Source: Edaphochlamys debaryana
Lineage: Eukaryota > Chlorophyta > Chlorophyceae > Chlamydomonadales
Direction of reading: 5' to 3'
Assembly (NCBI GenBank): GCA_016858145.1
Contig: JAEHOE010000001.1
Span: 3,348,001-3,412,000 of the forward strand
Length of the DNA stretch: 64,000 nt
Shown: positions 23,401 to 35,300 of the stretch, in pieces
How positions within the stretch are numbered: the stretch's first letter is position 1
How the letters are laid out: every line of letters begins with the position of its first letter
Translations under genes and position numbers: made by a program
Notes under the pieces: generated by a model
Database searches by the model: none
Seen by the model: the letters and a program-made list of their open reading frames with translations, nothing else
What the model was told of the DNA's origin: nothing

Positions 23401-25060
23401 CGCAGTGCCGGATGCGCAGAAGGCCCTGGGGCTGGTTCCGCTAGGTGAGTGGGCCCGCGGACAGGGGGGACCGAGTCTGAAGGGCACGGTTACTGACAGT
23501 GATGTCTGCTTCCTTGGGCTTCTCTCTCTCTGCTGTTGCTGACACCGCCCGTCTCGTGTTCCTTGCTGCTTCCCCGCAGGCGCGAACCGCACGCCACAGC
23601 CCGGAGTCACGGGGGCACCCAAGGGTTCCCTCACTCGCATGATGCCCGGCCGCCCGGGTCAGCAAGCGCGGCCACCCGCCAGTGGCTTGCTGGCAGCCGC
23701 CGCCGCCAAGCAGACCGCGGGGGGTGCCGGGCTGGGCCGCCTTGCGCCCGGCCCTGGAGGGCCCTCTCTTGCGAGGGCAGGTCACGAGGCCGCCGGCGCT
23801 GGTGCGGCCCCCGGGCATCCGCTGCGGCTCTCTCCGCAGCCGCCGGCGCTGCAGTCCCCGCAGCCCCTGGGCGGGCCGCAGCCCTCGCCCCACGCAGCCG
23901 TTGTGGGCCACGCCGTGGCTCCGGGGCACCACCCTCAGGCCGAGGCCTCGGTGCACGGCGAGGTTGCAGGGGCTCAACATGCAGACCCCTTTGCGACGGC
24001 AGGTGGCGCTGCAGCAGCAGCGGCGGCGGCGGCAGGTGCCGACGCGCCGGATGCAGCGGCCGGCGCCGCAGTGCCGGGAATGGAAGGCGTCTCGCCGATG
24101 CAGCTGGCCATCCGGACCGCCATCGCGGGTGCAGTACAGCGGTACGACATGCCCCCGCCGTCCACCACACCGCCCGCCTCCGCCACGGCGGCCAGCTCCG
24201 CCGCCGCCGTTGCCACGCAGCTCCTCGCCGCCGCCACGACCGCCACAGCCGCAGCTGCCGCGGGCGCACCTCCCACCCCAACGCTTACCTCCGCGCCGGC
24301 GCCCCTCTCCGTCACGGCTGCTGCCTCCACGCTAGCGCCCTCCGCTTCTGCGCCTGCTGCGGCGGCGGCCGTGCCCGCCAAGCCGCGGCCGTCCCTAGCC
24401 CGGGTGCTGTCGCCCTGGGAGGCCCGCGACCTGCCCACGCTGGTCTTTGCGCTGCGTCGGGGCCTGCAGGACCACCCCTTCCACGACGACGTGCCCTTCA
24501 CCGTGCGCGACCCGGAGCATGTGCTGGAGCAGCTGGAGGAGGCGCTGGCGGCGCTGGAGCACCCGTCGTTCGCCGGCATGTTGAGCGGTGGGGGAGCGGG
24601 CGCGGCAGCCGTGGAGGCGTCGATGCCACGGGCGAGCCCGCCGCCCTCGGGCCAGCCCATGGGCCCGCCGCCGCCGCCACTGCCGGGCGCGGGCCCGGGC
24701 AAGGCCCTGGCGGTCCCGCACGCGCCCCACCCGCTGGCGGTGCTGACGGTGCGGTTCGCAACGGACGAGGAGATACCGCCCGCCTGGCGGGCGCTGCGGG
24801 ACCGACTGGCTGCGCGGCGGGCGCACTCGCCCGGGCCTGGGTCCACGGGCCTCGTGGGGACCACCATGGACGGAGGGGACACGGTGGAGCAGACGGCCGA
24901 GACGGACCCCGTGAACACGAGCGCAGGGGGCCCGTTGGGGCCGGGCGGGGGCGTGGGAGGGGGAGGGGGCATGCACGCGCCTCGCAGCGTGGGCCGGGGC
25001 GGGCCCGCGAGGCCGCTGAGCAAGAAGGTGGCGAAGCTGCGGAAGCTGCACGGACTGTAG
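17475..25060 (+). CDS. JmjC protein of KDM2/PHF8 type, catalytic residues lost, giant disordered tail
   Basis: Exons are 17475-17564, 17651-17815, 17998-18257, 18429-18774, 18949-19483, 19644-23444 and 23580-25060 (TAG), giving about 2,225 residues. The first ~470 residues follow the JHDM1 pattern: FTNDWVRSTGLQTPSLV, TFDVASQ, NMRQWCLYW, FLLLPPTEQALALYASW, GEMAILPAGWPFAVV, HGLGAALRAWEVE and FPLFKHVMWH. The three Fe(II) ligands are replaced. HxD of FHIDFGGTS is here FRLLPGGAA (Arg270, Leu272), and the distal His of GWIHA is Phe401. A lysine-to-methionine change is also seen in the GEKIF position. Lysine demethylation is therefore unlikely; a scaffold or chromatin-reader role is inferred. The remainder is Gly/Ala/Pro-rich with acidic patches, a His/Gln-rich stretch (about 22740-22900) and a more ordered Leu-rich island at 24410-24590. 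The start is the first in-frame ATG after an open frame from 17411; an upstream exon cannot be excluded. Confidence 0.8.
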
Positions 25061-25512
25061 GCGAGGAGATAGCTTATATGCGATGCACAGCACATCGTTG
25101 CAAGGGCTGTAGGCAAGGGGTCAAGGCAGTGTGCAACCGCAACCAGGCAAGGGGTAGCTCATGAGGGTAGTAGTGCCATGGCACGGATAAGGGCGCTATA
25201 CAGTGGCCACGCATGCTAGCGAGACTTATCACTGTTGGAGGTGGCTTAGGTAGGTGCAGAGCGCGTGATCGGTGCCTGGCTTATGGTGGGTAGCTAGGAC
25301 CTAGGCAGGATGTGCTGTTTCACGTGACTCATCCTGGATGGGGGGACCCCAATTGGCTTGAACCAGGCCTCTTGGACCGGCGGGGATAGTTTGCTACTCA
25401 CACTTCAGTCCGCATAGCACCACAGACTCCCGCGGGGACCAACAGGCCCCGCGGGAGCTGCCATGAAGACCAATTCCGTTGTGAAGACCACGCTGGAGGC
25501 GGTGTGTCACAA

Positions 25513-25579
25513 GACTGCCTCCTGCCTGGCCCTCATGCCCCACACATCCTGTCTCTCTCAGCGGCGCTCGGCCTTGCAC
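25513..25579. repeat. 67-bp direct repeat, unit 1
   Basis: Differs from unit 2 (26176-26242) by one base. Its right end (CTCTCAGCGGCGCTCGGCC) resembles the minus-strand 3' end of OPR-A at 26385-26409, where TCAGCGGCGCTTTGCC encodes the end KAKRR-stop. The repeat would read KAERR-stop on the minus strand. Confidence 0.85.
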
Positions 25580-26175
25580 GACCCTTGCCGCCGGCACAGG
25601 CGGCTGCGGGTGCCTGGCTGCATAAAGATGTGCGAGAGGCATTGTGTGAGGAAGGGCGGGGTGAGACGTTGAGGCCAGGGCTGTCACGAGTCAAAGGAGG
25701 CTTGGAGTCAAGGTAGAAGAACATAAACAAAGCGAAGCGCTTGGTTGTGGTGTGGCGTAGGGCGTTGGAGTTAAGGTACATATCGACCAAGAGGATCAGG
25801 AGAGAGGCCGAGAGCGCAAAGGCGATGGCTGTCACCTCAAGGAGAGCTGTCACCTCCGGGACTATGGCTGTAGTTCCAGTCTCTTCATTCGAATGCAGCC
25901 TGTTTCGGAAAGAGCGCTCAGGCCGTCAGTCACGGTCAGCACTTCCAGTTCACGCCTGTCTGCAAACCGCCCTCCGTGATCTCGGTGCGCCCTGCAACCT
26001 TCGCTCGATCCTCTGCACACCCTCAACGCCTCGAGCCATCCAACGTCGCCGCAACCTGTGTCACACCAGCCTCATCCCCGCCCCTAGGCGACTATGGTTC
26101 CAGCAGAGAGCTCCGCCAGCAACGGTGTACCGCCATCTCCCTGGCCAAGAAGGTGCGCCCTACTTGTCTCATCCC

Positions 26176-26242
26176 GACTGCCCCCTGCCTGGCCCTCATG
26201 CCCCACACATCCTGTCTCTCTCAGCGGCGCTCGGCCTTGCAC
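26176..26242. repeat. 67-bp direct repeat, unit 2
   Basis: 66 of 67 bases match unit 1, 663 bp to the left. It lies about 145 bp beyond the OPR-A stop, so OPR-A and both units carry similar 3'-terminal sequence in the same orientation. Confidence 0.85.
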
Positions 26243-26387
26243 TTGGGGTCTGCGGGGCCGCATCCCTTGCCGCCGTCGTGCGACTTCTGCTATCAGCTCC
26301 CACCATCATGGCCAGTCCCAACGTGTCAATTCAACTGCCGCCGAGCTGCGACATATGCCCTCCTGCCCCTCAAATGCTGGAGCTTTC

Positions 26388-29300
26388 TCAGCGGCGCTTT
26401 GCCTTGCCCTTAGCCTGTGCGGCACCGAAGCCCTTGCCCTTGTCCCCTGACCCCAGCTTCCCGTCCTTGTCGCCTGGCTGTGACCCTGCCGAGGACTCGC
26501 TGGTCTGCTCGGGGCTGTCTCCCGCCTCCTCCTCCTCGCCCCCCGCGTGGCCCCTGGCCAGCGCCGTAGCCCGTGTGGCGATCGAGAACATCTCCTCGGC
26601 CTTGTTCATAGCACTCATCGCATGCGCCAGCTGGATCGGCTCCACCCTGGAGGGCTGCTTGACCGCCGACGCGGAGCCAAAGCCCTTGCCGGTCTTCTGC
26701 ACCAGCTGCTTCTTAGCCTGGGAGATGGGAGCAGGGAAGCAAGGGGCCGGTCCTCAAAACTGCACTGCCGCTACAGCAGGCAGGTAAGCTGCTCCGCATC
26801 TCGGCCCCAACCTTCCGTCGCCTCCCCTGCCACTGGATTAGGTCTGCACGAGGTACGCACCTTGGGCTTCTTCTTCAGCGTTAGTCGCGGGCCCTTGTTG
26901 GCGCCATCAGAGGAACCGGCTGACTGAGGCGTGGGCGTACGGAGCACGACGTGCCGGCTCAGCACGCTGGTCACCTCCTTCCGCGTCGCCTGCAGCTCAT
27001 CGCCGAGAGCCACGATGGCGTCAGGGCCACCCCATACCGTGTCGTCCTTGACGGCTGCGAACAGCAGGGCCCAGCGCCCACGCCCTCGTTTGCCCTTGCT
27101 GGCGCGCAGCCGCTCGTGGAGCTGCTCCTGTCGGCCTGTCGCGTACGCCATGTTGACTACGCTGCGTGCCGCCTCTACCCAGGCCCCCACGCGGCGGGCG
27201 TAAGCCTCACGGGCCGCATCGCCAGCCGGGTCGCTCCCGTCGCCGTGGCGGCTGCCCTCGGGCGGGGCCAGCCACCTGGGAATGTACAGGTCTACCCAGA
27301 AGGCGTCCGTCTGGTAGCTGGAGACGCGGTACTTGCGGCGGCCGTTGGGCCACTTCTGCTCGGGCCACGCTAGGGCGTTCTTGCCCTCAGAGTCCTCGTA
27401 CATCACGCTGGACAGCTCCGGCATGTCCTGGATGACGCGGGCGCGGATGAGGTTGGCCGCCAGCAGCTCGCCGTCGATTTCCGCGTGTGAGCGCAGGAGG
27501 ACGCGGTCGTCCACTGCCACCTGCAGTGGCGCCATCAAATCGATGGGGCGCGCGGTCTTGGTCCCGTCCTCCCTCCGCCGGCGCAGCTCCCTCTCCATGC
27601 GGGCCTCGTCATCTCCCAGACCGTACGGGCCCTCCCCGTAGGCGTTGTACACGTCATCCGCCTCGCCAGCCAGGATGCGCAGGATGGGCGGCGCCAGCCA
27701 GCGCTCGATGGGAAGGTCCTGCTCGTACAGGCTCGCCGGCAGCAGGGTTCCCGGTTCGTACTGGGTTGTGTCCAGCACCGCCGGCTCCAGCGCCCTCAGC
27801 ACGGCGCTGAGGTGGGCCAGGGGCGGCAGGTCGGTGCGGGCCGCCAGGCGGTCCAGGGAGGAGCGGTACAGCTCGCCAACCTGGGGTGGGAGGGGGAAGG
27901 GCAGAGGGGGCACGCAGGGGACGATGGTGAGGGCTTGGGGCTTGCACCCCACGAAGAAACTAACGCGGAAGCACGGCAAGCCTTGGCGGGGAAGCGTCGG
28001 TGGGTTCCATGATCAGGAAGGCTCACCTCAGCACGAGCCTGCCCAAGGTCCTTCGCGCACGAGCCTTCGCGCCCGCTGCCGGTGAACGACGAACGCAGGG
28101 TGGCCAGGCCGAAGAGGAACCCCAGCTGCCGGGTTCTCAGCAGCGGGGGCGGGAGGTCCTCATCCCCGTTCGGCAGCACGGGGGGAGCAGCGCGAGAGGC
28201 GTGCCCTGGGCCTGGGCCTGGGCCAGCGCCTGGGGGACAAGGCCAGTGGGGCGAAACGGTAAGCCCAAAGGACTGAGCTCCATCTAGCCGTTCCACTTGC
28301 ATCTCAGCCTCATGTTCTTGTGATGCCAAAGCAGCGTCTGTGCAAGCTCACCTCTTTATGGCCCTTGAGCAGGGGCAGCGCTTGTCGCAGCACCCACACG
28401 CATGCACCCGCCTGGAGCTGGAAGGGCCCGTACAGTCCGCAGGCGGTTATGAGAGTATTGCGCAGCGCCGTGGACTTCGCTTCCCATGCTGCAGCCAACG
28501 CTGCGTCAGTGCGCTGACCGGCCGCTGTGGCTGCCTCAAGGGAGAACACCTCGAAGTTCATCTCAGCCAGGCGTCGCGTTGTGAACCTGTGCGTCATGCG
28601 TGTGATGGGCACACCGCCTGTGAAGGCAAGGGAGGCGTCCGTTGTTGTTGAGTGGAGGCGACGGATCAATGGACAGCTAGTGGGATTCATTTGCCATATA
28701 CCTCTCCTGCCACCACCATACTCACATAGCGCATGCGAAGCGTCCAGCAGCTGCCACAGCGGCCCGTCAGGGCCTTGCAGCTGAGCCTCGCCGTCCACGT
28801 CAGCTTCATGCTGCATCGTTGCATGCATGACAGCCCAGTCGCCCATGTTCTGCGCCGATTGCCAAAAAAGGTGCCGGCCCTCGATGCCGGGCAGCCGCTC
28901 GCGCAGCGCAAGCGCGAGCTGCAGCACGACCGCAGCGCCCTTGATGTTGCACCAGCCGTTGCCCGCAAGCCAGGCGGCCCGCCACAGGAGCCGCAGAGTC
29001 AGCAGAGAGAAGGGGCCGAGCGGATCGGGGCGCAGTGCCGCGGCCTCGGCACTAGAGCCGGCGAGTTCCTCCCTGAGCAGGGTAGCCATCTTAGCCCTGA
29101 CGTCAGCGAAAGGGTCGTCCTCGGCTGCGGTAGAGTCAGACGGAGGTGACCTATCATCCTCGTTGGCGGCGGCGCTGCCGGCTGAGGTGCTGCCCGCAGC
29201 ACCCTTCGCCCTGGTGGGGGCAAGCACCTGCTCAGCAGGAAGGTCCTCGTCGTCGTACAGGAGCCCGAGGTGCTCCTGGATGGGGGAGACGCGCTCCACA

Positions 29301-32300
29301 ACTCCGCTGTCGTACAGCTCCCGCAACACGAAGACCACCTCGCTGGTCTCCAGCCGCTCCACGGCCCCCGGATCCGCCTGCAGAGCCAGCAGCGCTGCGT
29401 GGCTGCGGGCGGAGGAGGCGCCAGAGATGCGAAGGAGCCTTGCTCGGAGAAGGCCCTGGACGAGCGGCCCGGCTTTGATCGACTGGTCTAACACTAGACG
29501 GCTCTCCAGGGCGGCCGCTGTCGAGTCCGGCAAAGGCAGCCCACCCTCCAGGAAGCCCTTGGCGACGAGGATGCTTGGCACTGATGCCGGCAGCAGCTCG
29601 ATCACGCTGGGAACGGAGAGCAGGCGCAGGAGCGCCGCGGCGGCGGGGGCGGGCAGGCGGGCGTCGCCGTTGAGGGCCAGAACACCAACGATCATCGCAG
29701 CAATGCTCTGAGGAGAAAGACCCGGGACGGCGTCAGGCTGTAAGCGGTCTCCAAGACGGCGCTTGAGCCTCCTGGCTACATGCTCCACTTTGGCTTTGGC
29801 CGCGGCAGCGGCTATGGCGGCGGCTGCCACGGCACCCTTCGTCCCCGCCGGCTCGTCAGTCCGCAGCGTCGCCTCTTCGAAGGCATTGACAGCGGCCGTC
29901 AGTACGCTTGAAGCGAAGCGGTCTTGCGCCGCCATGCCGTACAGCTCGGCCTCAGCATCAGGCAGCAACGCTTGCAGCAGCGGCAGGACGGCCTCGATGC
30001 TGGACGGGTCGCCCCGCGGAGTCAGCTCGATGAGCCGCGACGCCATCTGGTGGGGTGCGTGGGGGCAATACAATGTCAAGACGACGGACTGGAGTCATGT
30101 GCTCATCTGCCGGCACGACAAAGCAAGCGTCAGGTGTCGGTCGGCTACCGCTTGCTTGCCTGAAACTGGTCCGTCGGAGAGAACCTGTGAAGCGGTATCG
30201 TGCCAGCTTCCGGAGCCTCCGTCAGGCGCATCACAACCGCCTTGCAGACCGCGACTGGCAGGTCGGACACGATGGAGATGAACGGCAGAAGGTCATCCAG
30301 CGGCAGCTCGGAGCCCAGGCCGGCCACAGCCTTGGCCACGAGGACCGGGTAGCGGCCGGCTGTGCCGGCGCCCGCCTCACACAGGTGCAGCACGGCCGCG
30401 GCGGCCTCTGCGGGCTGCACCGCGAGGGCTTCCTTGCGGACTGCGGCCTCGAGGGCTGCCAGGAGGTCGGCCCCAAACTCCGAGGAAGGCCCGGCGAGGC
30501 CCGCGGGGTTGCCCGCTCGAGCCACCTCCGCCCACAGCAGGGCCAGCTGCCCCAGCTGCTTGGCGGGCAGGGCCTTGGCGGGCTGGGGCCACGGAGCGGG
30601 GCCCGTGTGGCCAAACGCCACCGCCCACACCCTGGGCGGGACGCACTCCAGCCGCCCCAGGCGCCGGGCGGTCCACAGCAGAGCCAGCGCCCGGAGCAGC
30701 TGCTGCTCAGAGGGAGGCGCACCAGCGGGGTAGGCCGCTGTAGACCCCTCCGCAGAGGCCGTCAAGTCAAGGAGCTGCCTCACCCATGCCTCCGGGTCAT
30801 CCAGCCTTCGGCTGCCGGCGCCCACGCCGCTGGCCTCCATGCCGTACAAGACCGCAACCAGATCATCAAGGCACAGCCGTACGCTGCCGTACTCGGCTCC
30901 CCAGGCAGTGACGGCCTCGTCCCTTGCCGCCTTGACCGCTGCTTTGGCATTAAGCTGCCCCGAGCGGCTGTGCTGAGCTACGGCTGCTGCCTCCGCAACA
31001 GGGGGTGGTGGGCCGCGGCGCCTAAGCTCGTTCGCCAGCGCCCGCCACCACTCCCTGGGGGCGAACCGCCTGCCCAAGGCTGCTGCATAGGTGCACACAG
31101 CAGCTAGGTGGCCCATGCCGGCCGACGGCAGCGATGTGGGTCGGTCCAGGAACCCCGTCTCCAGGTCCGATAGCTGCTGGGCGCTTGGCGCCCAGGGCAG
31201 CGCCCGCAGCAGCATGGCCGAGAGGCCCCCGCACAGCTGCTGCCACGCCTCCAAGTCCGCATGGGACCACCCCGTCTCGAGCGGCGCCTTTCCCTCGGCC
31301 GCAGTCGCCACCGCGGCTTCGAACAGGGCCGAGGTGTAGGCCTCTAGGGCCGCGTCCTCTGGGCGCATGCCGGCAGCCGTCAGGGCCTCGAGCAGCGGCG
31401 CCCACTCGCGGACCACCAGCGCCCGCTCGCTCGCCCCTGCGCTGCCCGCTCCGCTGCCGCCCGTACCAAGGTCCTCCAGGGAGACCTGCACGTACTGAGA
31501 GACGGCCAAGACGAACTGGACGGCGGTGGCGGAACTGGCGGAGCTGGGCTCGGCGGTCTCCGGCTGGCTGCTGCCCAGAGCGAGGAAGGCGAGGCGGAGC
31601 AGGTTGAGCAGCAGATCGCAGCGTGCGCCTTCATGCAAGTCCGCTGCGCGGCCACTCGCTTTGCGGGCTTGGATGAGGCTCTGTGCGAAGGGTCAGGGCG
31701 AGTGACAGTCAGCACGACACGAGGTGCTCCAGTGCACTCAGGTGCACAAGTGACGCCCACACAAAACGTCTTGCTTGCTTTCATCCCCCCCCTCACCGTG
31801 CAGCACTCGAGCAGCCACTCGGGCTCCACTCGGCCCAGCAGGTCCGCCTTCGCCACGCGCCCGCCCCGCTCCCTGCTGCGCTGCAGCTCCAGGGCCGCCA
31901 CCGCCCCCGACACCATCAGCAGCTGGGCCTGGGAGTACCTGGGGAGAACCTTCTCGCGACGGTCCTCGGACACAAACAGGGCCGTGGCGCGGTACAGGGT
32001 GGCGAAGGACTGCTCTGATAAAGGCTGAGCGCCCGTCTGCCCCTCCTCCCTCTGCCTGTTCTGCCACAGCGTGTGCACGCCGCCCAGGAGCAGCCCCAGA
32101 GGGAACACGTCGAAGCGGCGCAGGTCCTCCCTCTCCGCCTGCGCCAGGAGCACCTCCAGCACCACCACCGGGGGGGCGGCACGGAGCAGCGCCAGGCCCT
32201 CGGCGGCGTAGGCCAGGCCCGTGCGCGAGAGCTGGGGGGCCAAGTCCTTTACGGTGGACACGTACGACTCGAGCCACGTGGGCTCGGGCCTGAGGCCCAG

Positions 32301-35300
32301 CACCGCCAGCTGCCGTACAGAGGCCACCAGGGCGTCGGGCTTAGCGGACAGAGCCTGCAGAGGGCCAAGGGCATAGACCATGGAAGCGTTATGGCATGAG
32401 GAGGAGTCCTGGGGCCTTGGCAGGAGCGGGGGCTTGCAATGCTGCCGTCCCGACAGCGAGCGTCTCACCTCAAGCACGTGTTCCTGTGTCAGCGCCTGCG
32501 CGAGGGCTCTCGAAGCAGCCGCCGTCGCGGCCTTCCCGGGCCTGCCTACAGCGGCTGCGTGGACAGCGGCAAGCGTGTGTACCGCGGCGAGCAGGCGGGC
32601 GGGGGCCAGGGTCGCCGCCACGTGCTGTACGGCAGGGGCATATGCGGTTAGCCACACGGGCTGGGGGCTGACTCCGAGCCCGATCAGCTGCTCCACCACC
32701 TCGGAGAGCGTGCTGGGCTGCAGGGAGAGCTCCTGTGTGGGAGGGCGTGTGCAGAACAGGCTTTTCAAGACAGGCTCTGGCGGCCAAGCTGTTGGGATGG
32801 TACCACCGCGCTCGGCTCTGCCCCCGACCACCAGAAGGCCCCTCACGAGAAACCCACCTCTGGGAGGGCCGTTGCCGTGAGGAGCATCCCAGCAAGGGCC
32901 TCCAGCAGCTCGTCTCGTGCGGCCCCAACAGATGTGCTGGGCGTCGTAAGCTGCTCCTGGTGCGTGGCGCTCCTGGCATGGTCCGCTGCAGGAGGGGTCT
33001 CCCCGCCGCTGCCCAGCCTCCTCTCCAGAACCCAGATGGCCCGCAGACTCGTTAGGAGACCTTCGGCCGGCGCGCTCCGGTCGCCTGCTTTCAGGGCTGC
33101 GGCGGTGGCGCCATACAGATCTGTAAGGTTCGCCAGAGGGAGCACGGGAGTTTGTGCACTGCGCACAAGCGACTGGTCGCCGTGACACACACACAAGACC
33201 AGCGTCAGCTGGTGTCCACCCACCCTTGAGGACATCCGGCGGGCAGTGACTGAGCGCGGCGCACGCCGAGAGAAGGCAGGTGAGATGCACGAGCCCCACA
33301 GGTACTACCGGGGCGCCGAGGTCGTCTACCGCCGCGCCTTGCGGGGCTGATCCCGAACCCGCTGCTGCTGCAAGGGAGGGCTTCGCTGCCTCGAGGAGGC
33401 GGGTCAGCAGTGCCCGGCTGGGCCCTTCTGAGTCCACCGGCTGTGCTTTTGATGCAGTTGCGGGGGGTCCTGGCTGTTCCGCTGCTGGCTCCAGCTGCGT
33501 GGGCCTCCACCTGGCCTCCACGAACAGCCCCTGAAAGGCGAGGCCCAGGTGGCTGGCCGAGGGCCGCAGGGCCATCAGCCGCTCCAGGGCGGGAAGCAGG
33601 GCGGCCGCGGTCCCAGGGGCCACAGCGGCCTGGGGGGCGATGGGGGAGGGGAGGGCACAGGGCCACCAGCTAAGGATGGAGAACCGCGAGGCGCTCAGAC
33701 ACCTTCATCCCAGTCCCTTGCCCCCTGCTCACCGCCAGGTCGGGCTCCTTCAGGCGCTGCATCTTGTCCGCAATCAGCCGCACCGACCGCCCAACAGCCA
33801 GCAGCAGCCGGGAGAGCTGACCCGGGGCATCGCAGGGGAGGGCCAGCGCAGCGGGCATCAGCGCCAGGAGGCCCTGCGGAGCAACCGTTGGGATTGCCAT
33901 GGGTAAGGCGATGCCAAGCTAGCAGTTCCCATCGCGCACGCAGGCAGCGGCCAGGACGCACTCACCTTGTGTAGCCCCGGCGGCAGGGGCCAGGTGCGGC
34001 TGGCCATGAAGGCGTTGAGCAGGGCTGCTGCGCTGCGCACCGTCAGGCCGGGGAAGCCCTCGTCGCTCCCGTCCGCCAGCGCAACCGCCAGCATGTCGGG
34101 AGCCGTGAAGTGCTGCTGGAGCGTGGCGAGCGGCAGCACGATGCCTTGCAGCAGCACTGGCCGCAGCGCGTCCTCCGGGCTGCCTCCACCACTGTCCCTG
34201 CTGCCGGGCTGAGTTGCCTCCGCGCTGGGAAGGCCCTCCGCCATCGCCTGCGCAAGAATGCGAAGAGCAAGGGGCGCAGTACGACAACTGCGGTCCTGCA
34301 GCAAGCTCCCTAGCGTCCCGGGCCACCGCCCATCCGAGCTGCATTGCCTGCAGGAGCCATGCGACCATGCCTGCCCACCTGGGCATGGGCTGAGAGGGTG
34401 CGGACGACGTCTGGCGGCAGCTCGCGGACGACCCTCCGCTCCACCACATCCTGCAACTCGGCCAGCTTGGGAAAGGGCACGCGCCAGTGCTCGCAGCACA
34501 CCACCAGGAGGATGAGCTCCGTGGCGGAGGCGGCAGGCAGGTGCAGGCTGGCGACGAAGCTAGCCACCAGCTCGCCAGCGCTGGGCACGCCGTTGCGCCC
34601 TAGGGCAGGCGGGGTGTAGTCGAGGGTCCACAGAGCTCGGAGCAGGCCCATGGCGTCCTGCAGGGGGAGACGCGGGCTTCAGAGCGAGGCAAGGCAATAC
34701 ACGCGCATGGCAGGATCGTTCTGAACTCTACAGCCTCGGGCCCTTACCTGACTCGAGAGCTTAGGCAGCGTTGGGCGCAGCACCCGCAGGGCGTTCCCAA
34801 CCAGTTTACCGGAGCCAGCGCGGAGGCTGGCAAGTGCCTCAAGCGCCTGCAGTCGTGAACGAAAGGGGTGTCAGCGCTAGTTTAGATCCTCCATGTGGTA
34901 CTCACTCCGTTGTGCCCTGGCTCCCACACCTACCGCCAGGATCTGCGAGGGCGCCATGTCCTCCAGGTGAGCCGCCAGCGCCGCCTCCGCCAGCCGCCCC
35001 ACCTCCTCCCCCGCTCGGGGCCCCAGCCGCGCTGCCAGCCCGCTCAGCAGCGCAAGCAAGTCTTCGGCCCGCCGCGGGCCCGAAAGGGAAGCGGTCTTCG
35101 AGGAGACCGAGTCTTCGCTGAGCGACGCCACAGGCCCCAGCGCCCTGAGCTCCTCCCACAGAGCATCCGCCACCGCCTCCAGCTCAGCTGAACCGCTCCA
35201 GTCCTGCGACGCTCCCGCCTGACCCGCAGGTGCTGCCTCAAGGCCCACCAAGTCCTGCTCCACCCTTGCGAGCCTGCTCAGGGCCTCCCAGCGCCGGTCG

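Larger units (their letters stand above)
25061..26387. other. Convergent intergenic space before the OPR array
   Basis: 3' flank of the JmjC gene and of OPR-A. It contains a 67-bp direct repeat (25513-25579 and 26176-26242). Longer frames (for example 25741-26787 plus) run across OPR-A coding sequence on the other strand and show no domain. Confidence 0.5.

Noticed and set aside
25741..26787. 348-residue plus-strand open frame
   Set aside because: It runs through the 67-bp repeat and across the OPR-A last exon on the other strand; it has no domain and mixed composition.
30055..31107. 350-residue plus-strand open frame inside OPR-A
   Set aside because: A shadow of OPR-A exon 13; equivalent frames occur opposite the same exon in the other copies only because the coding strand is conserved.
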